Shown: in pieces, positions 43,452-52,604 of the stretch | Numbering within the stretch: position 1 is the stretch's first letter | How the letters are laid out: each line of letters starts with the position of its first letter | DNA from: Astatotilapia calliptera | Taxonomy: Eukaryota; Chordata; Actinopteri; Cichliformes; Cichlidae | Reading direction: 5' to 3' | Length of the DNA stretch: 64,000 bases | Assembly (NCBI RefSeq): GCF_900246225.1 | Contig: NC_039320.1 | Location: 15,447,137-15,511,136, forward strand | Program-made: the position numbers and the translations under genes | The notes under the pieces: generated by a model | What the model saw: only the letters and a program-made list of their open reading frames with translations | Told to the model about the DNA's origin: nothing | The model's database searches: none

Positions 43452-43909
43452 ATGAATCTCCTCTTGTTTGTGCTTTTTATATTCACTGGTAAGAGCATTT
43501 ATACTTATATTAGATAACTGTAATGTCTCTGGTAATTCTTCTTTATATTTTTCACTGAATTTGCTGATTTTGCCTTTGTTTTCTGTGTTTTCTTGTTTTA
43601 CAGATTTCTCCCGGGGTGTTAAAATTGACCAGCCTCAATTCATTTCAAGTCGTAAAGGATCTGCATTTGTGACTCTGAAATGTGAACAAGATGACAGACA
43701 ACATTACTACTTGTACTGGTACAAACAAAGCAGCAGTGGGAAACTGGAGTTAGTGGCATATTCTACTGGTCAAGATAACTCGTTCATTGAAGCGCCTTTT
43801 GAAAAAATGAAGTACACCATGTCTCGGCGTTCTGTACTTAACTCCACTCTGCAGCTACACCTTGTTGAGCCTGAAGACACGGCTCTGTACTACTGTGCTT
43901 CTAGTAGAA
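43452..43909 (+). CDS. TRBV: TRB V segment V31 (group G, cassette 3)
   Basis: Leader 43452-43488 (MNLLLFVLFIFT), V exon 43604-43909. LKCEQDD, LYWYKQSSSGKLELVAY and YYCASS are present. RSS: CACAGTG 43910-43916, 23-bp spacer, ACAACAACC 43940-43948. It differs from V29 at few residues (FISSRKG against FILSSKG, SRRSVLN against SRPSLLN). It appears functional. Confidence 0.92.
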
Positions 43910-43949
43910 CACAGTGGTTCAGGAAGCCTGAGCAGCTAAACAACAACCT

Positions 43950-44579
43950 CTGTGAAAAAAATCGCTACATGATGGGAGGATGGATAAATAGAAAGGCTTG
44001 TATCTGTAACTCTGATAGCCTCTTAAAATAAATTTCAGAGATATACCAATGTGACATTATAGGCCAAAAGAAATCTTATGAACAATAATAAAGAACATTT
44101 ACTGACACATATAAAGTACAAGAACTGCCTGTGCAAAGTTCAGTCATGTCTCTGCATCACCACAAAGCTGATCTGTTCAGATAAGTGAGCAGGTGTTGGT
44201 GCAGTAAAGATATTTTACTACGTTCAGTATTGTTTTCATGACATAAAATAAAATTATGCCATTTAATTATTTGCTACTACAAGCTGGATTTGCACCTTTT
44301 GGATGATATTTCTCATATTCTTTAAATTATTTTCAAAATCAGTAAATAATTTTCAACGGCCACGAAGGAACATGTGCATCAAGGGACACGTGAGCAGTTT
44401 TAAGGAGGCAGGAATGAAGGGGTGTGGTGTAAAGAAGAGAGAGGATATAACATGTATAGGTTTGTTAGACACGAGCGGCATGTAAATGTTTCACCTCCGA
44501 GATGTTAGTTTTGTAATTTTGCTGTGAAAGCAGTTTATTGTGTGATTTCACATATCTACATTTAGGTTTACTTTCTAGA
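43950..44579 (+). other. G-E spacer (cassette 3 to 4)
   Basis: No gene. Near-identical copy of 41590-42228. Confidence 0.5.
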
Positions 44580-45004
44580 ATGCCTCCAGCTCTGTACACA
44601 TTTGGATTTATACTCGTGGTCCTTACAAGTAAGCTTAACAGTTTTGTCTTTTTTTGTTGAATTGCAATGCTCAAATTCACCTCACTTTGTTTTTCTCACA
44701 GAAAAAGTGGAGAGTGTTACCTTTGAACAGTCGTCTGCTCAAGTTGTGAACAAAGGGACTGAGGAGCTCAGGATTAACTGCAGTCATGATGGCAACAGTT
44801 TACAAGTAATGCTGTGGTACCAGCACAAGCAGAGTGATCAGGCGATGAGCCTCATTGGGTACACAGTGCTTATGGGTGAACCAAACTATGAGAGCCAGTT
44901 CACAGACCGGTTTCAGATAAAAAGAGACAACACAGTGAAAGGCTCTCTGATCATCAAAAACGTTAATCTGTCAGACTCAGCTGTGTATTTCTGTGCTGCC
45001 AGCA
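44580..45004 (+). CDS. TRBV: TRB V segment V32 (group E, cassette 4)
   Basis: Leader 44580-44628 (identical to that of V30), V exon 44702-45004. INCSHDG, VMLWYQHKQSDQAMSLIGY and YFCAAS are present. RSS: CACAGTG 45005-45011, 23-bp spacer, CTAAAAACC 45035-45043. Differences from V30 cluster in CDR1 (DGNSLQ against DDSNLQ) and CDR2 (TVLMGEP against TVPQSKP) on an otherwise nearly identical frame. It appears functional. Confidence 0.92.
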
Positions 45005-45049
45005 CACAGTGACGTGTTTCATATCCCTGCTATACTAAAAACCTCTGAT

Positions 45050-45887
45050 AGAAAACTAATGACAGTGGCATAATGTTTTTTCTTTTTGGACGTTGAAACT
45101 GTTCATCTTTTTATCAGGGCAACATTGGGGTATAACAAATCTATGTATTCTTTATGAAGTGTAATGTACCTATACATATGTAACAAATTTCCCAGTTTAA
45201 CTACATTTAAGTTAATTTCAGCTTTAGTCTTTTTATGTGAAAAACTTTTTCTATTTTTTTTCTCTATAAAATATGTGCTTCACAGTACAACAATGCTAAT
45301 CTAGCTGTTTCTGTTCCAATGTTGTTGCTTTTTGTATGTCTGCTTTAATATTAATAAACAGTAAAATATATTAAAGTTCATGTGATCTTATAACTTCTGG
45401 CTACTTAGACTCGACAGACTTGATGCACACTGGTTTTGATGCAATGAGCTGTTTTTAAAGAATGATTTATTACTCTAATTATTTAGACAAAAAGTGTTTG
45501 CAAAGGAGTTTTTCAACTGTGGAAGTAGTCCTAAACCAAAACATCATAAGGGTGACATAATAAAGACTTTTTAAGCAAAACTTTCATGAGGTAATAAGAC
45601 AAGATTCTCAATATATAAAGCAGTAATATTGAACATTACATTACTTTTTTAAAAAATGATTGTTTCCATTACCTTTGGTTTGTTAGGATTAAATATGTAC
45701 ACCTACACAATCAATTAAATGTCAATAAATATATGTCAACATTGTTTTCAAAATGGTCGTATTGAAGAAAATTGTAGATGATACGTCCCCCAAATCACGT
45801 GGTCGTGTGACCTCATGATGCTTTTGTACTGAATACAGTGATGTTGCAACAGCTGCATCATTTCACTGGAGACAGCTCAATACTAAC
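45050..45887 (+). other. E-F spacer (cassette 4)
   Basis: No gene seen; AT-rich. The last 120 bases (CAAATCACGTGGTCGTGTGACCTCATGATG, then the TAACATGG start) match the V25 upstream region. Confidence 0.4.
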
Positions 45888-46318
45888 ATGGTTGTCGCAG
45901 TTATTTACCTCTCGTTTTTTATTCACTCTGGTGGGTGTGTTGGCTGTGTATTTACTCACACTTTATTTACTGCCTAATAAGTGACAAATCTGAGTAAATT
46001 CACTTTTTTTCTCTGTGTTCTCTACCATGGCTTCTAGGTCTGACTGTTGTTGTTCTTCAGTCTGAAGATCAAACGTCTGACCCAGGGAGAACATTGATGC
46101 TGGAGTGCAAAATGGGTTCAGGGTTCAGCATGAGTGGCTACACCATGCTCTGGTACAGACAGAACCACCACGGAGCTCCAATCGAGTTCCTTGTAAAAGA
46201 ATATGATAAACCTGTGGGACGCTTAGAGTCATTTCTCGATGCATCCAAAAACCTCTTCTCTCTACAAATAACTGAGCTGCATATCAATGACAGCAGCACC
46301 TATTACTGTGCTGCCAGT
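45888..46318 (+). CDS. TRBV: TRB V segment V33 (group F, cassette 4)
   Basis: Leader 45888-45930 (MVVAVIYLSFFIHS), V exon 46038-46318. LECKMGSGFSM, TMLWYRQNHHGAPIEFL and YYCAAS are present. RSS: CACAGTG 46319-46325, 23-bp spacer, ACACATAAC 46349-46357. It appears functional. Confidence 0.9.
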
Positions 46319-46359
46319 CACAGTGATACACACAGACCAGACACTGATACACATAACCA

Positions 46360-47157
46360 CCCTGTCTGTCACAGATGGCATAAAGCAGGAAGGGGCTGTG
46401 GCTTGTTTGGTTGTAAAAGTCAGAGCACCTTTGTCCTGGTGGAAGCATAAGTTTTAAATAGAACAGACTTAAGCTCTTCAAATGTATGTAGAAATATGTA
46501 GAAATTCTAGAACATTTACATGGATTTATTTTTGATATCAGATCAATGAAATGTAACGACAGAAATCTGTCAGCATTGTTTCACATTTTTCAAAGCCATC
46601 CAATGGAGCATAACAGAGTCTTCACCACGACAACTGTGGGGATCAGGGCCTCATGTTTGACATCCCTGAACAAGAACTTCTGTGTGTTAGCAACAAAAGC
46701 GATTAGACCACGCAGTCATTATTGGAGATAATAGCTTTTTTGTAAATCCCAGCTTGGCATCACCATCTGCCCTCACTCTGTACGCAGATGCACAATTTAT
46801 CCAATACAGGATACAAAAAAGGGAAGAGAATTAACATAAGTGCAGTCTATGTAGTTAGCAGATACAGTGGTTAGTGATAAAAACTGCCCCCTTGAGTCCT
46901 GCAAGCAGCACTGTCTCATTACTCTGAAGAAATTAAATTAAGCTGCAGTTGGCTTGGTGGCCACTGGGATATGGTTGCTGTGAAAATGAACCCCTTCAGA
47001 TTGTCTGAATGAAAAACTGTGGGTTGATGACATCTTGTTTCAGAAGCTTTAACTGCAGCAGTTCAATAAGTTGCATCAGTGCTGTGCCTGCTCAGCCTGT
47101 TAGAAATACAAATGCAGAAAGATATATTTTATTTGAAATAATTTAATAACTGTAAAA
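46360..47157 (+). other. F-G spacer (cassette 4)
   Basis: No gene. Contains the shared F-G block (AAGCTGCAGTTGGCTTGGTGGCCACTGGGA, about 46938-46970). Confidence 0.5.
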
Positions 47158-47600
47158 ATGAATTTCCTCCCATTTGTGCTTTTTATATTCACTGGTAAGA
47201 ACATTTATACTTATATTAGATAACTGTAATATCTCTGGTAATTCCTCATCATATTTTTTTCACTTAATTTGTTGATTTGTGTCTTTGTTTCCAGATTTCT
47301 CCCGGGGTGTTAAAATTGATCAGCCTCAGTTTATTTTCAGCTATGAAGGAACCGCAAATGTGACCCTGGATTGTAAACAAGATGACAGTGACTATTACTA
47401 CATGTACTGGTACAGACAAAGCAGCAGTGGGAAACTGGAGTTAGTGACATATTCTCTTAGTAAAGATTCTTGGAACATTGAAGCTCCTTTTAAAAATTCA
47501 CAGTACACCATGTCTCGGCCTTCCGTGCTTGAATCCACCCTGAAGATACACCTCGTTGGGGCTGGAGACACGGCTCTGTATTACTGTGCTTCCAGTATAG
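47158..47600 (+). CDS. TRBV: TRB V segment V34 (group G, cassette 4), most D-proximal
   Basis: Leader 47158-47194 (MNFLPFVLFIFT), V exon 47295-47600. LDCKQDD, MYWYRQSSSGKLELVTY and YYCASS are present. RSS: CACAGTG 47601-47607, 23-bp spacer, ACAACAACC 47631-47639. FR3 reads LVGAGDTALYYC where the sister genes have VEPEDTALYYC, losing the conserved acidic residue just before DTA. It appears functional. No V follows it before the D segment. Confidence 0.91.
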
Positions 47601-47639
47601 CACAGTGGTTCAGGAAGCCTGAGTAGCTAAACAACAACC

Positions 47640-48949
47640 TCAATGAAAAAAACACGACGAGTTGGGGAAGATGGATAAATAGGAATGATTATGTGTTTAA
47701 CTCTGATGATCCCTTAAAATGAATTTAAAGGAAATACCAATATGACATGAACAGATACAATCATTTTTATAAAAAACAAATAAATAACCTTTATAAATAC
47801 ACATAAAGTACAAGAACTGCCATTTCACAGTTCAGTCATGTCCCTGCATCACCACAACGCTGATCTGTTCAGATAAGTGAGCAGGTGTTGGTACAGTAAA
47901 GATATTTTACTACATTCAGTATTATCCTCACAAACAGTTTGTTATCAACATCCACGTGCTTTAGTTTCTACTTCATTCATTTATTTATTTTGGTGTGTTC
48001 GGTTTGATTGGATCAAGTTCAGAAGATTATCACACACTGACCTCTACTGGGTTTATACGGGATAACAATTAATCCAAATAAAGTGCAATTTATACTAAAT
48101 ATTATAGCTACTGTACACATGCTCTCATAAAATGCTTATAGTTTGCACTATTAAGTCTGTTCTTAATGAAATTTTAGGTTTAAACATGAGAACAATTCTT
48201 GTGCTGCTAATTATTTACTCATCCTTAAATGTCAAACATGTAAATATACATCAGCTTTTACACACTGAACTGATGGGATGTTTGAATATATAATTAAGTT
48301 CTGGAATGTTCCAAAATACATCATAAAAGTTAGCAATAAATTAGAAATTTGAATAAGAATAATTGAAATGTAAGGTATTATAAGGTAAGTATAGCCCAGG
48401 CTAATTTGCAGTGGAGCAAATGTAACTAAATAAATATATTTAGACATAAATACCGTTTTAAGGACATAACTACGTTACTCAGTATGTGATTACTTTAGTT
48501 AGCTCAAACTTATGTTGTGTAAAATATATCAAATAAATATTTTTTACATCAGTATCTACATACAATTTTATATTATTATGAAATGGCTCATTGTGTTCTT
48601 GACTATAACTATTATCTTACAATTCACTTCAGAATAATAACCTTTGCTCTTTTATTTCTATGATTCTATATCCACACAATCCAATATTATGTTATAATTT
48701 GTCAAAATGTCCTTTCAGTTATACAAACTATATCATTTATGTGACAAATTTACTCTTATGAACTCGACTAGACAGCAGAAGTTCATCCAGAAACAATGAG
48801 ATTTTAATTTACTGGTATTACTGGTATCAAATACTTAGTGCTTGGTTGTTTTGCATACCATGCTTTTATAGCATTCTATGCGGGGTCTTATCTGAAGGTT
48901 ACAGTTACCAAAATGCGTGAGCATCCATTTATAGTATTTCTCATCTTGC
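47640..48949. other. V-to-D spacer
   Basis: About 1.3 kb of AT-rich DNA in which I see no gene, V relic or classified repeat, apart from the V34 flank up to about 47900, which resembles other group G flanks (CATCACCAC...GCTGATCTGTTCAGATAAGTGAGCAGGTGTTGG). Confidence 0.4.
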
Positions 48950-49229
48950 TTGCCAATAACTGATTGGATAAAGCGCTGTGACCACCAGAGATGTCACTTC
49001 CTCTGAGCAACTACAAACACAAATAAAAAAGTCTCTTTGTGTTTTTTCTGCCCTCCCTTCCTGCTTCTTTTCTTAGCTGTCACAGAAATAGCAGCAGTCA
49101 GGTTGGAGCGCGTTCAGCCGTCAGTCAGCCCGACCTGCACAGCTGCGCTCACAGGCAGACAGAGATGGAGGCTGAGATAGGGAGAAGCGGGGTGGGGGAA
49201 GGAGAGAGGAGAGAACGAAAAAGACGCAA
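48950..49229 (+). promoter_or_regulatory. region just 5' of D, purine-rich; candidate germline D promoter
   Basis: Composition changes here from AT-rich to mixed and then strongly purine-rich (about 49160-49228: GGAGGCTGAGATAGGGAGAAG and GGAGAGAGGAGAGAACG), ending directly at the D 5' nonamer. In mammals a germline promoter lies just upstream of the first TRBD. The equivalent role here is inferred from position and composition only. Confidence 0.35.
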
Positions 49230-49257
49230 GGTTTTTGTGTGATGCTTTTTCACCGTG
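49230..49257 (+). other. TRBD 5' recombination signal (12-RSS)
   Basis: Nonamer GGTTTTTGT at 49230-49238, 12-bp spacer 49239-49250, heptamer CACCGTG 49251-49257. The nonamer is a perfect consensus; the heptamer has one change. Target of V 23-RSS joining. Confidence 0.95.
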
Positions 49258-49269
49258 GGGACAGGGGGC
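49258..49269 (+). other. TRBD: TRB D segment
   Basis: The 12-base D segment GGGACAGGGGGC lies exactly between a 12-RSS and a 23-RSS. It equals, as far as I recall, mammalian TRBD1 and is like other vertebrate D-beta sequences; it reads Gly-rich in all three frames (GTGG, GQG, DRG) and contributes to the centre of CDR3. I see only this one D in the window. Confidence 0.96.
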
Positions 49270-49308
49270 CACGGTGATACAATCCCATAGAGCCGTCGTA
49301 CAAAAACC
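49270..49308 (+). other. TRBD 3' recombination signal (23-RSS)
   Basis: Heptamer CACGGTG 49270-49276, 23-bp spacer 49277-49299, nonamer ACAAAAACC 49300-49308. The two heptamers flanking D are exact reverse complements of each other (CACCGTG/CACGGTG). Joins to J 12-RSS. Confidence 0.95.
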
Positions 49309-49659
49309 TCCTCCCATTAAAATGCATTGTGAAGACTGCTACATGCAACTTAAAACGTCGTTAGAGCGGAAAAATCACTAATCTGAAGGTGTCTGGGATG
49401 GAGGAACACTTTGGTAGTGAAAACCTATTCCTAAGAAGAAATTTTAATGGGAAATAAGTTTTTAAAGACTTGCAATTCATATTTGCAGCCGTTGGATGTT
49501 TGTATTGTTATCTCAACAAACACAAAACAAATTTGGTCATTGTAAAGATCACCCTCCATGTTTAAAGTGTTTAAAGATCACCTGGATTATTAGAATATGT
49601 GTAAACTGGATGTTTCTGTAAAGTTTTGAGAGTTTTTGGCAGAGGAGGCCTACAGCGTG

Positions 49660-49710
49660 ACTCTGGAGCTGAAGCTTACTTTGGAAAAGGAACAAAACTC
49701 ACTGTTTTAG
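49660..49710 (+). CDS. TRBJ: TRB J segment J1
   Basis: Reads SGAEAYFGKGTKLTVL and ends at a GTAAGT donor (49711). 5' heptamer CAGCGTG 49653-49659 (two changes from CACTGTG), 12-bp spacer, nonamer GTTTTTGGC 49632-49640. About 345 bp after the D 3' nonamer (390 bp after D). Coding part intact. Confidence 0.9.
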   Translation, partial: TLELKLTLEKEQNSLF

Positions 49711-49840
49711 GTAAGTTGGATATCTCAAAGCTTTGATTCGTCCTATTACACAGAAATTGGTGTAAATGCTGGTTTGACAGTGAAGGAAAATTCTGTTCTC
49801 ATAAAAATCTAAAATATTGAGCTAAAAACGGAGCACTGTG

Positions 49841-49892
49841 ACCTACAATAATCCTGCTTACTTTGGCCAAGGAACCAAGCTGACAGTTTTAG
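49841..49892 (+). CDS. TRBJ: TRB J segment J2
   Basis: Reads TYNNPAYFGQGTKLTVL, donor GTAAAT. Heptamer CACTGTG 49834-49840 is perfect; I see no consensus nonamer at 12 bp. Confidence 0.9.
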
Positions 49893-50032
49893 GTAAATAT
49901 TCCACTTTACTTCCATTTTTTGACAAATATGACATTGGCTACAGCCTCAGTGTTAACATAAATGTTCATTAATAGTAACCTAAAGGTTATTCTGGTGTAA
50001 AAAGAGTTTCATGCTGAGTATTTTGCACTGTG

Positions 50033-50084
50033 ACCAACACACAACCTGCTTACTTTGGCCAAGGAACCAAGCTGACAGTTTTAG
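50033..50084 (+). CDS. TRBJ: TRB J segment J3
   Basis: Reads TNTQPAYFGQGTKLTVL. Heptamer CACTGTG 50026-50032; 12-bp spacer; weak nonamer AGTTTCATG, shared with J6, J7, J10 and J12. Donor GTAAAT. Confidence 0.92.
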
Positions 50085-50217
50085 GTAAATATTCCACTTT
50101 ACTGTGGTGTTTTGTGAACTGTAAATTTGTTTAGAGCCATAACATTGACAGGGGTATTAGTAAAGATTGTCAAAGATTATTCTGATCAAAAACAGTTCTC
50201 TGAGATTTTGCACTGTG

Positions 50218-50262
50218 ACCAACACCAACCTGTACTTGGCAAAGACCAAGCTGACAGTTTAG
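50218..50262 (+). pseudogene. TRB J segment J4, frame broken by single-base losses
   Basis: Heptamer CACTGTG 50211-50217 is intact, but against J3/J6 the coding part has lost bases at several runs: CCTGTACTTGGC for CCTGCTTACTTTGGC, AAAGACCAAG for AAAGGAACCAAG, and GTTTAGG for GTTTTAGG. The FGxG motif and frame are lost. It is either a pseudogene or a badly resolved stretch of the assembly. Confidence 0.8.
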
Positions 50263-50391
50263 GTAATATTTCATTTTACTAGTTTTTTGAAAAATGGACT
50301 TTAACTATAACCATAGTATAAACAAGGTATCATGAGACTCATCCTTAGAGGGATTCGGATACAAAAACAGTTTCATGCTGAGTACACTGTG

Positions 50392-50434
50392 CCTACACTG
50401 ACCTTTGGCAAAGGAACCAAGCTGACAGTTTTAG
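50392..50434 (+). CDS. TRBJ: TRB J segment J5, short, compressed RSS
   Basis: Reads PTLTFGKGTKLTVL, shorter than its neighbours. Heptamer CACTGTG 50385-50391; relative to J3/J6 the spacer has lost TTTTG, leaving only 7 bp to AGTTTCATG. Such a spacing should impair RAG cleavage. Lies in the same indel-rich stretch as J4. Confidence 0.8.
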
Positions 50435-50555
50435 GTAAATATTCCACTTTACTGGGTTTTGTGAACTGTAATTGTTTAAGCCTAACATACAGGTATAGTA
50501 ATATTGCAATTATTCTGATACAAAAAGAGTTTCATGCTGAGTATTTTGCACTGTG

Positions 50556-50607
50556 ACCAACAACCAACCTGCTTACTTTGGCAAAGGAACCAAGCTGACA
50601 GTTTTAG
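50556..50607 (+). CDS. TRBJ: TRB J segment J6
   Basis: Reads TNNQPAYFGKGTKLTVL. Heptamer CACTGTG 50549-50555, 12-bp spacer, nonamer AGTTTCATG. Donor GTAAAT. Confidence 0.92.
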
Positions 50608-50748
50608 GTAAATATTTCATTTTACTAGAATTTTTTGATAAATATGACTTTAACTATAACCATAGTATAAACAGAGGTATCCATGAAGACTATCCTTAGA
50701 GAGGATTCGGATACAAAAACAGTTTCATGCTGAGTATTTTGCACTGTG

Positions 50749-50800
50749 ACCTACACTGAACCTGCTTACTTTGGCAAAGGAACCAAGCTGACAGTTTTAG
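50749..50800 (+). CDS. TRBJ: TRB J segment J7
   Basis: Reads TYTEPAYFGKGTKLTVL. Heptamer CACTGTG 50742-50748, 12-bp spacer, nonamer AGTTTCATG. Donor GTAAAT. Confidence 0.92.
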
Positions 50801-50942
50801 GTAAATATTTCATTTTATTTCTGTGTTCTGATAAATGTACCTTTCATCAGAAGCTTAGTACTGACAGGATTATTAGTAAAGACAATCCTCAGAGATAATT
50901 CTTGTGCAAAAACAGTTTCTTGCTGAGTGTTTTTGCATTGTG

Positions 50943-50992
50943 TCAGGGCAGCGAAGCTTACTTTGGAAAAGGAACAAAACTGACTGTATTAG
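50943..50992 (+). CDS. TRBJ: TRB J segment J8
   Basis: Reads QGSEAYFGKGTKLTVL. Heptamer CATTGTG 50936-50942 (third base changed from C, expected to weaken it). Closely related to J9 with shared flanks, so one is a duplicate. Confidence 0.9.
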
Positions 50993-51123
50993 GTAAATAT
51001 TTCATTTTATTTCTGTGTTCTGATGAATGTACCTTTATTCAGAAGCTTAGTACTGACAGGATTATTAGTAAAGACAATCCTCAGAGATAATTTTGGTTTC
51101 TTGCTGAGTGTTTTTGCACTGTG

Positions 51124-51173
51124 ACAGACCAGCGAAGCTTACTTTGGAAAAGGAACAAAACTGACTGTATTAG
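51124..51173 (+). CDS. TRBJ: TRB J segment J9
   Basis: Reads QTSEAYFGKGTKLTVL. Heptamer CACTGTG 51117-51123; nonamer GGTTTCTTG at a 13-bp distance. Donor GTAAAT. Confidence 0.91.
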
Positions 51174-51304
51174 GTAAATATTTCACTTTATTTCCGTGTT
51201 CCGAAAAATGTACCTTTCATCAGAGGCTTAGTATTGACAGGATTATAAGTAAACACAACCCTCAGGCGTGAAAAGAGTTTCATGCTGAGTATTTTTGCAC
51301 TGTG

Positions 51305-51355
51305 ACAATGCTAACGAAGCTTACTTTGGCCAAGGAACCAAACTGACAGTTTTAG
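51305..51355 (+). CDS. TRBJ: TRB J segment J10
   Basis: Reads NANEAYFGQGTKLTVL. Heptamer CACTGTG 51298-51304; weak nonamer AGTTTCATG at about 13 bp. Donor GTAAAT. Confidence 0.92.
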
Positions 51356-51496
51356 GTAAATATTTCACTTTATTTCCGTGTTTTGATAAATGCAATTTTG
51401 ATTAGAGCCTTAGTGTTGTCAGAAGTATTATCAAAGACGTTTGTCAAAGGTTATTCTGGAACAAAAAGGGTTTCATGCTGAGTATTTTGCACTGTG

Positions 51497-51548
51497 AACA
51501 CTGGCAATCCTGCTTACTTTGGCCAAGGAACCAAACTGACAGTTTTAG
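51497..51548 (+). CDS. TRBJ: TRB J segment J11
   Basis: Reads NTGNPAYFGQGTKLTVL. Heptamer CACTGTG 51490-51496, 12-bp spacer, nonamer GGTTTCATG, the best of this nonamer type. Donor GTAAAT. Confidence 0.92.
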
Positions 51549-51695
51549 GTAAATATTTCACTTTTTCCTCTGTGTTGGATGAATATTGGTTTGTTTAGAG
51601 GATTAGTAAAAGTGCTGGCAGAAGTATGAGCAAAGATTATTCCCAAAGAGAAGTGTGGTAGAGAAAGAGTTTCATGCTGAGTATTTTGCACTGTG

Positions 51696-51744
51696 ACAAA
51701 CAGCGAAGCTTACTTTGGAAAAGGAACCAAACTGACTGTATTAG
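51696..51744 (+). CDS. TRBJ: TRB J segment J12
   Basis: Reads TNSEAYFGKGTKLTVL. Heptamer CACTGTG 51689-51695, 12-bp spacer, nonamer AGTTTCATG. Donor GTAAGT. Confidence 0.92.
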
Positions 51745-51866
51745 GTAAGTAAAGCATGGAAATAACCAAATAAATACATGAAGATGTTCAAGGGTGAAGC
51801 TGCAAAAATAAGTTTAAGGAGCTCAGATGTTTAGAGTGCTTTTTGACATTAAGCCTGAGCGCTGTG

Positions 51867-51914
51867 TCAATAGAGAAGCTTATTTCGGTCAGGGAACAAA
51901 ACTGACTGTTCTTG
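51867..51914 (+). CDS. TRBJ: TRB J segment J13
   Basis: Reads NREAYFGQGTKLTVL. Heptamer CGCTGTG 51860-51866 has A changed to G at position 2, one of the critical positions; nonamer-like TTTTTGACA at 12 bp. Donor GTAAGT. Coding part intact. Confidence 0.88.
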
Positions 51915-52080
51915 GTAAGTAAAACTTTTCTCTCACATGAATTCAACACAGAAATAATTAAAACATGTTAAAGGGCAGCTGTTGCTTCAGATTTTTTTTT
52001 CTTAATAGTAGCTTAAATGCTTAAAGAAGCAAAGTGAAAGAAGCATCGTGATGTTTTGAGCACAGATTAAGTTCACTGTG

Positions 52081-52134
52081 CCTCTGGTGGTTATGAAGCT
52101 TTCTTCGGTGGAGGAACAAAATTAACTGTTTTAG
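52081..52134 (+). CDS. TRBJ: TRB J segment J14
   Basis: Reads SGGYEAFFGGGTKLTVL. Heptamer CACTGTG 52074-52080, 12-bp spacer, nonamer-like GTTTTGAGC. Related to J16 and J18 (FGGGTKLTVL, GTAAGA donor); the three alternate with J13/J15/J17. Confidence 0.91.
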
Positions 52135-52222
52135 GTAAGAAAGAAAAATTATACATAAAGTTTGTAATAAGATTTGGGCCAGAGGAATAACTAATATAAA
52201 AAACTTTCTTACATGAGCAGCT

Positions 52223-52244
52223 TGGTAACAAACTTACTGTACTT
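52223..52244 (+). pseudogene. J segment relic
   Basis: GGTAACAAACTTACTGTACTTG reads GNKLTVL, the end of a J, followed by GACTC in place of a GT donor. No RSS or FGxG is seen. Remnant of a former J between J14 and J15. Confidence 0.6.
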
Positions 52245-52298
52245 GGACTCGTTATAGTCTGAGCTCAGTGCTTTTTGTTCAGAAGCTTAAACACTGTG

Positions 52299-52346
52299 CC
52301 AATTATGAAGCTTATTTCGGCCAGGGAACAAAACTGACTGTTCTTG
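52299..52346 (+). CDS. TRBJ: TRB J segment J15
   Basis: Reads NYEAYFGQGTKLTVL. Heptamer CACTGTG 52292-52298; nonamer CTTTTTGTT at 12 bp, near consensus. Donor GTAAGT. Confidence 0.92.
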
Positions 52347-52604
52347 GTAAGTGAAAAATCTAAATGTCTTTTCATAAACATAGTTAAACTAGTTAAAGCT
52401 GACAAAAGTGTTTCAGTAAGGTGTTTGGCATTTAAACTGGTAAAAACAACAACAACAATAAAACATGAGTGCAGCACATTTAGACATTTTACTTTAAAGA
52501 AAAATAAAAGGAAACTTCATTATTTTATGAAGAGACCAAAAAATGAAGATGCAAAGTAGAAACAGCATGTTGGGCTGTTTTGAGCACTAATTAACTTCAC
52601 TGTG

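Noticed and set aside
1..47640. Assignment to TRA/TRD, TRG or immunoglobulin light chain
   Set aside because: The V 23-type RSS, a D with 12-RSS on its 5' side and 23-RSS on its 3' side, 12-RSS J and a C-beta-like constant region fit TRB only.
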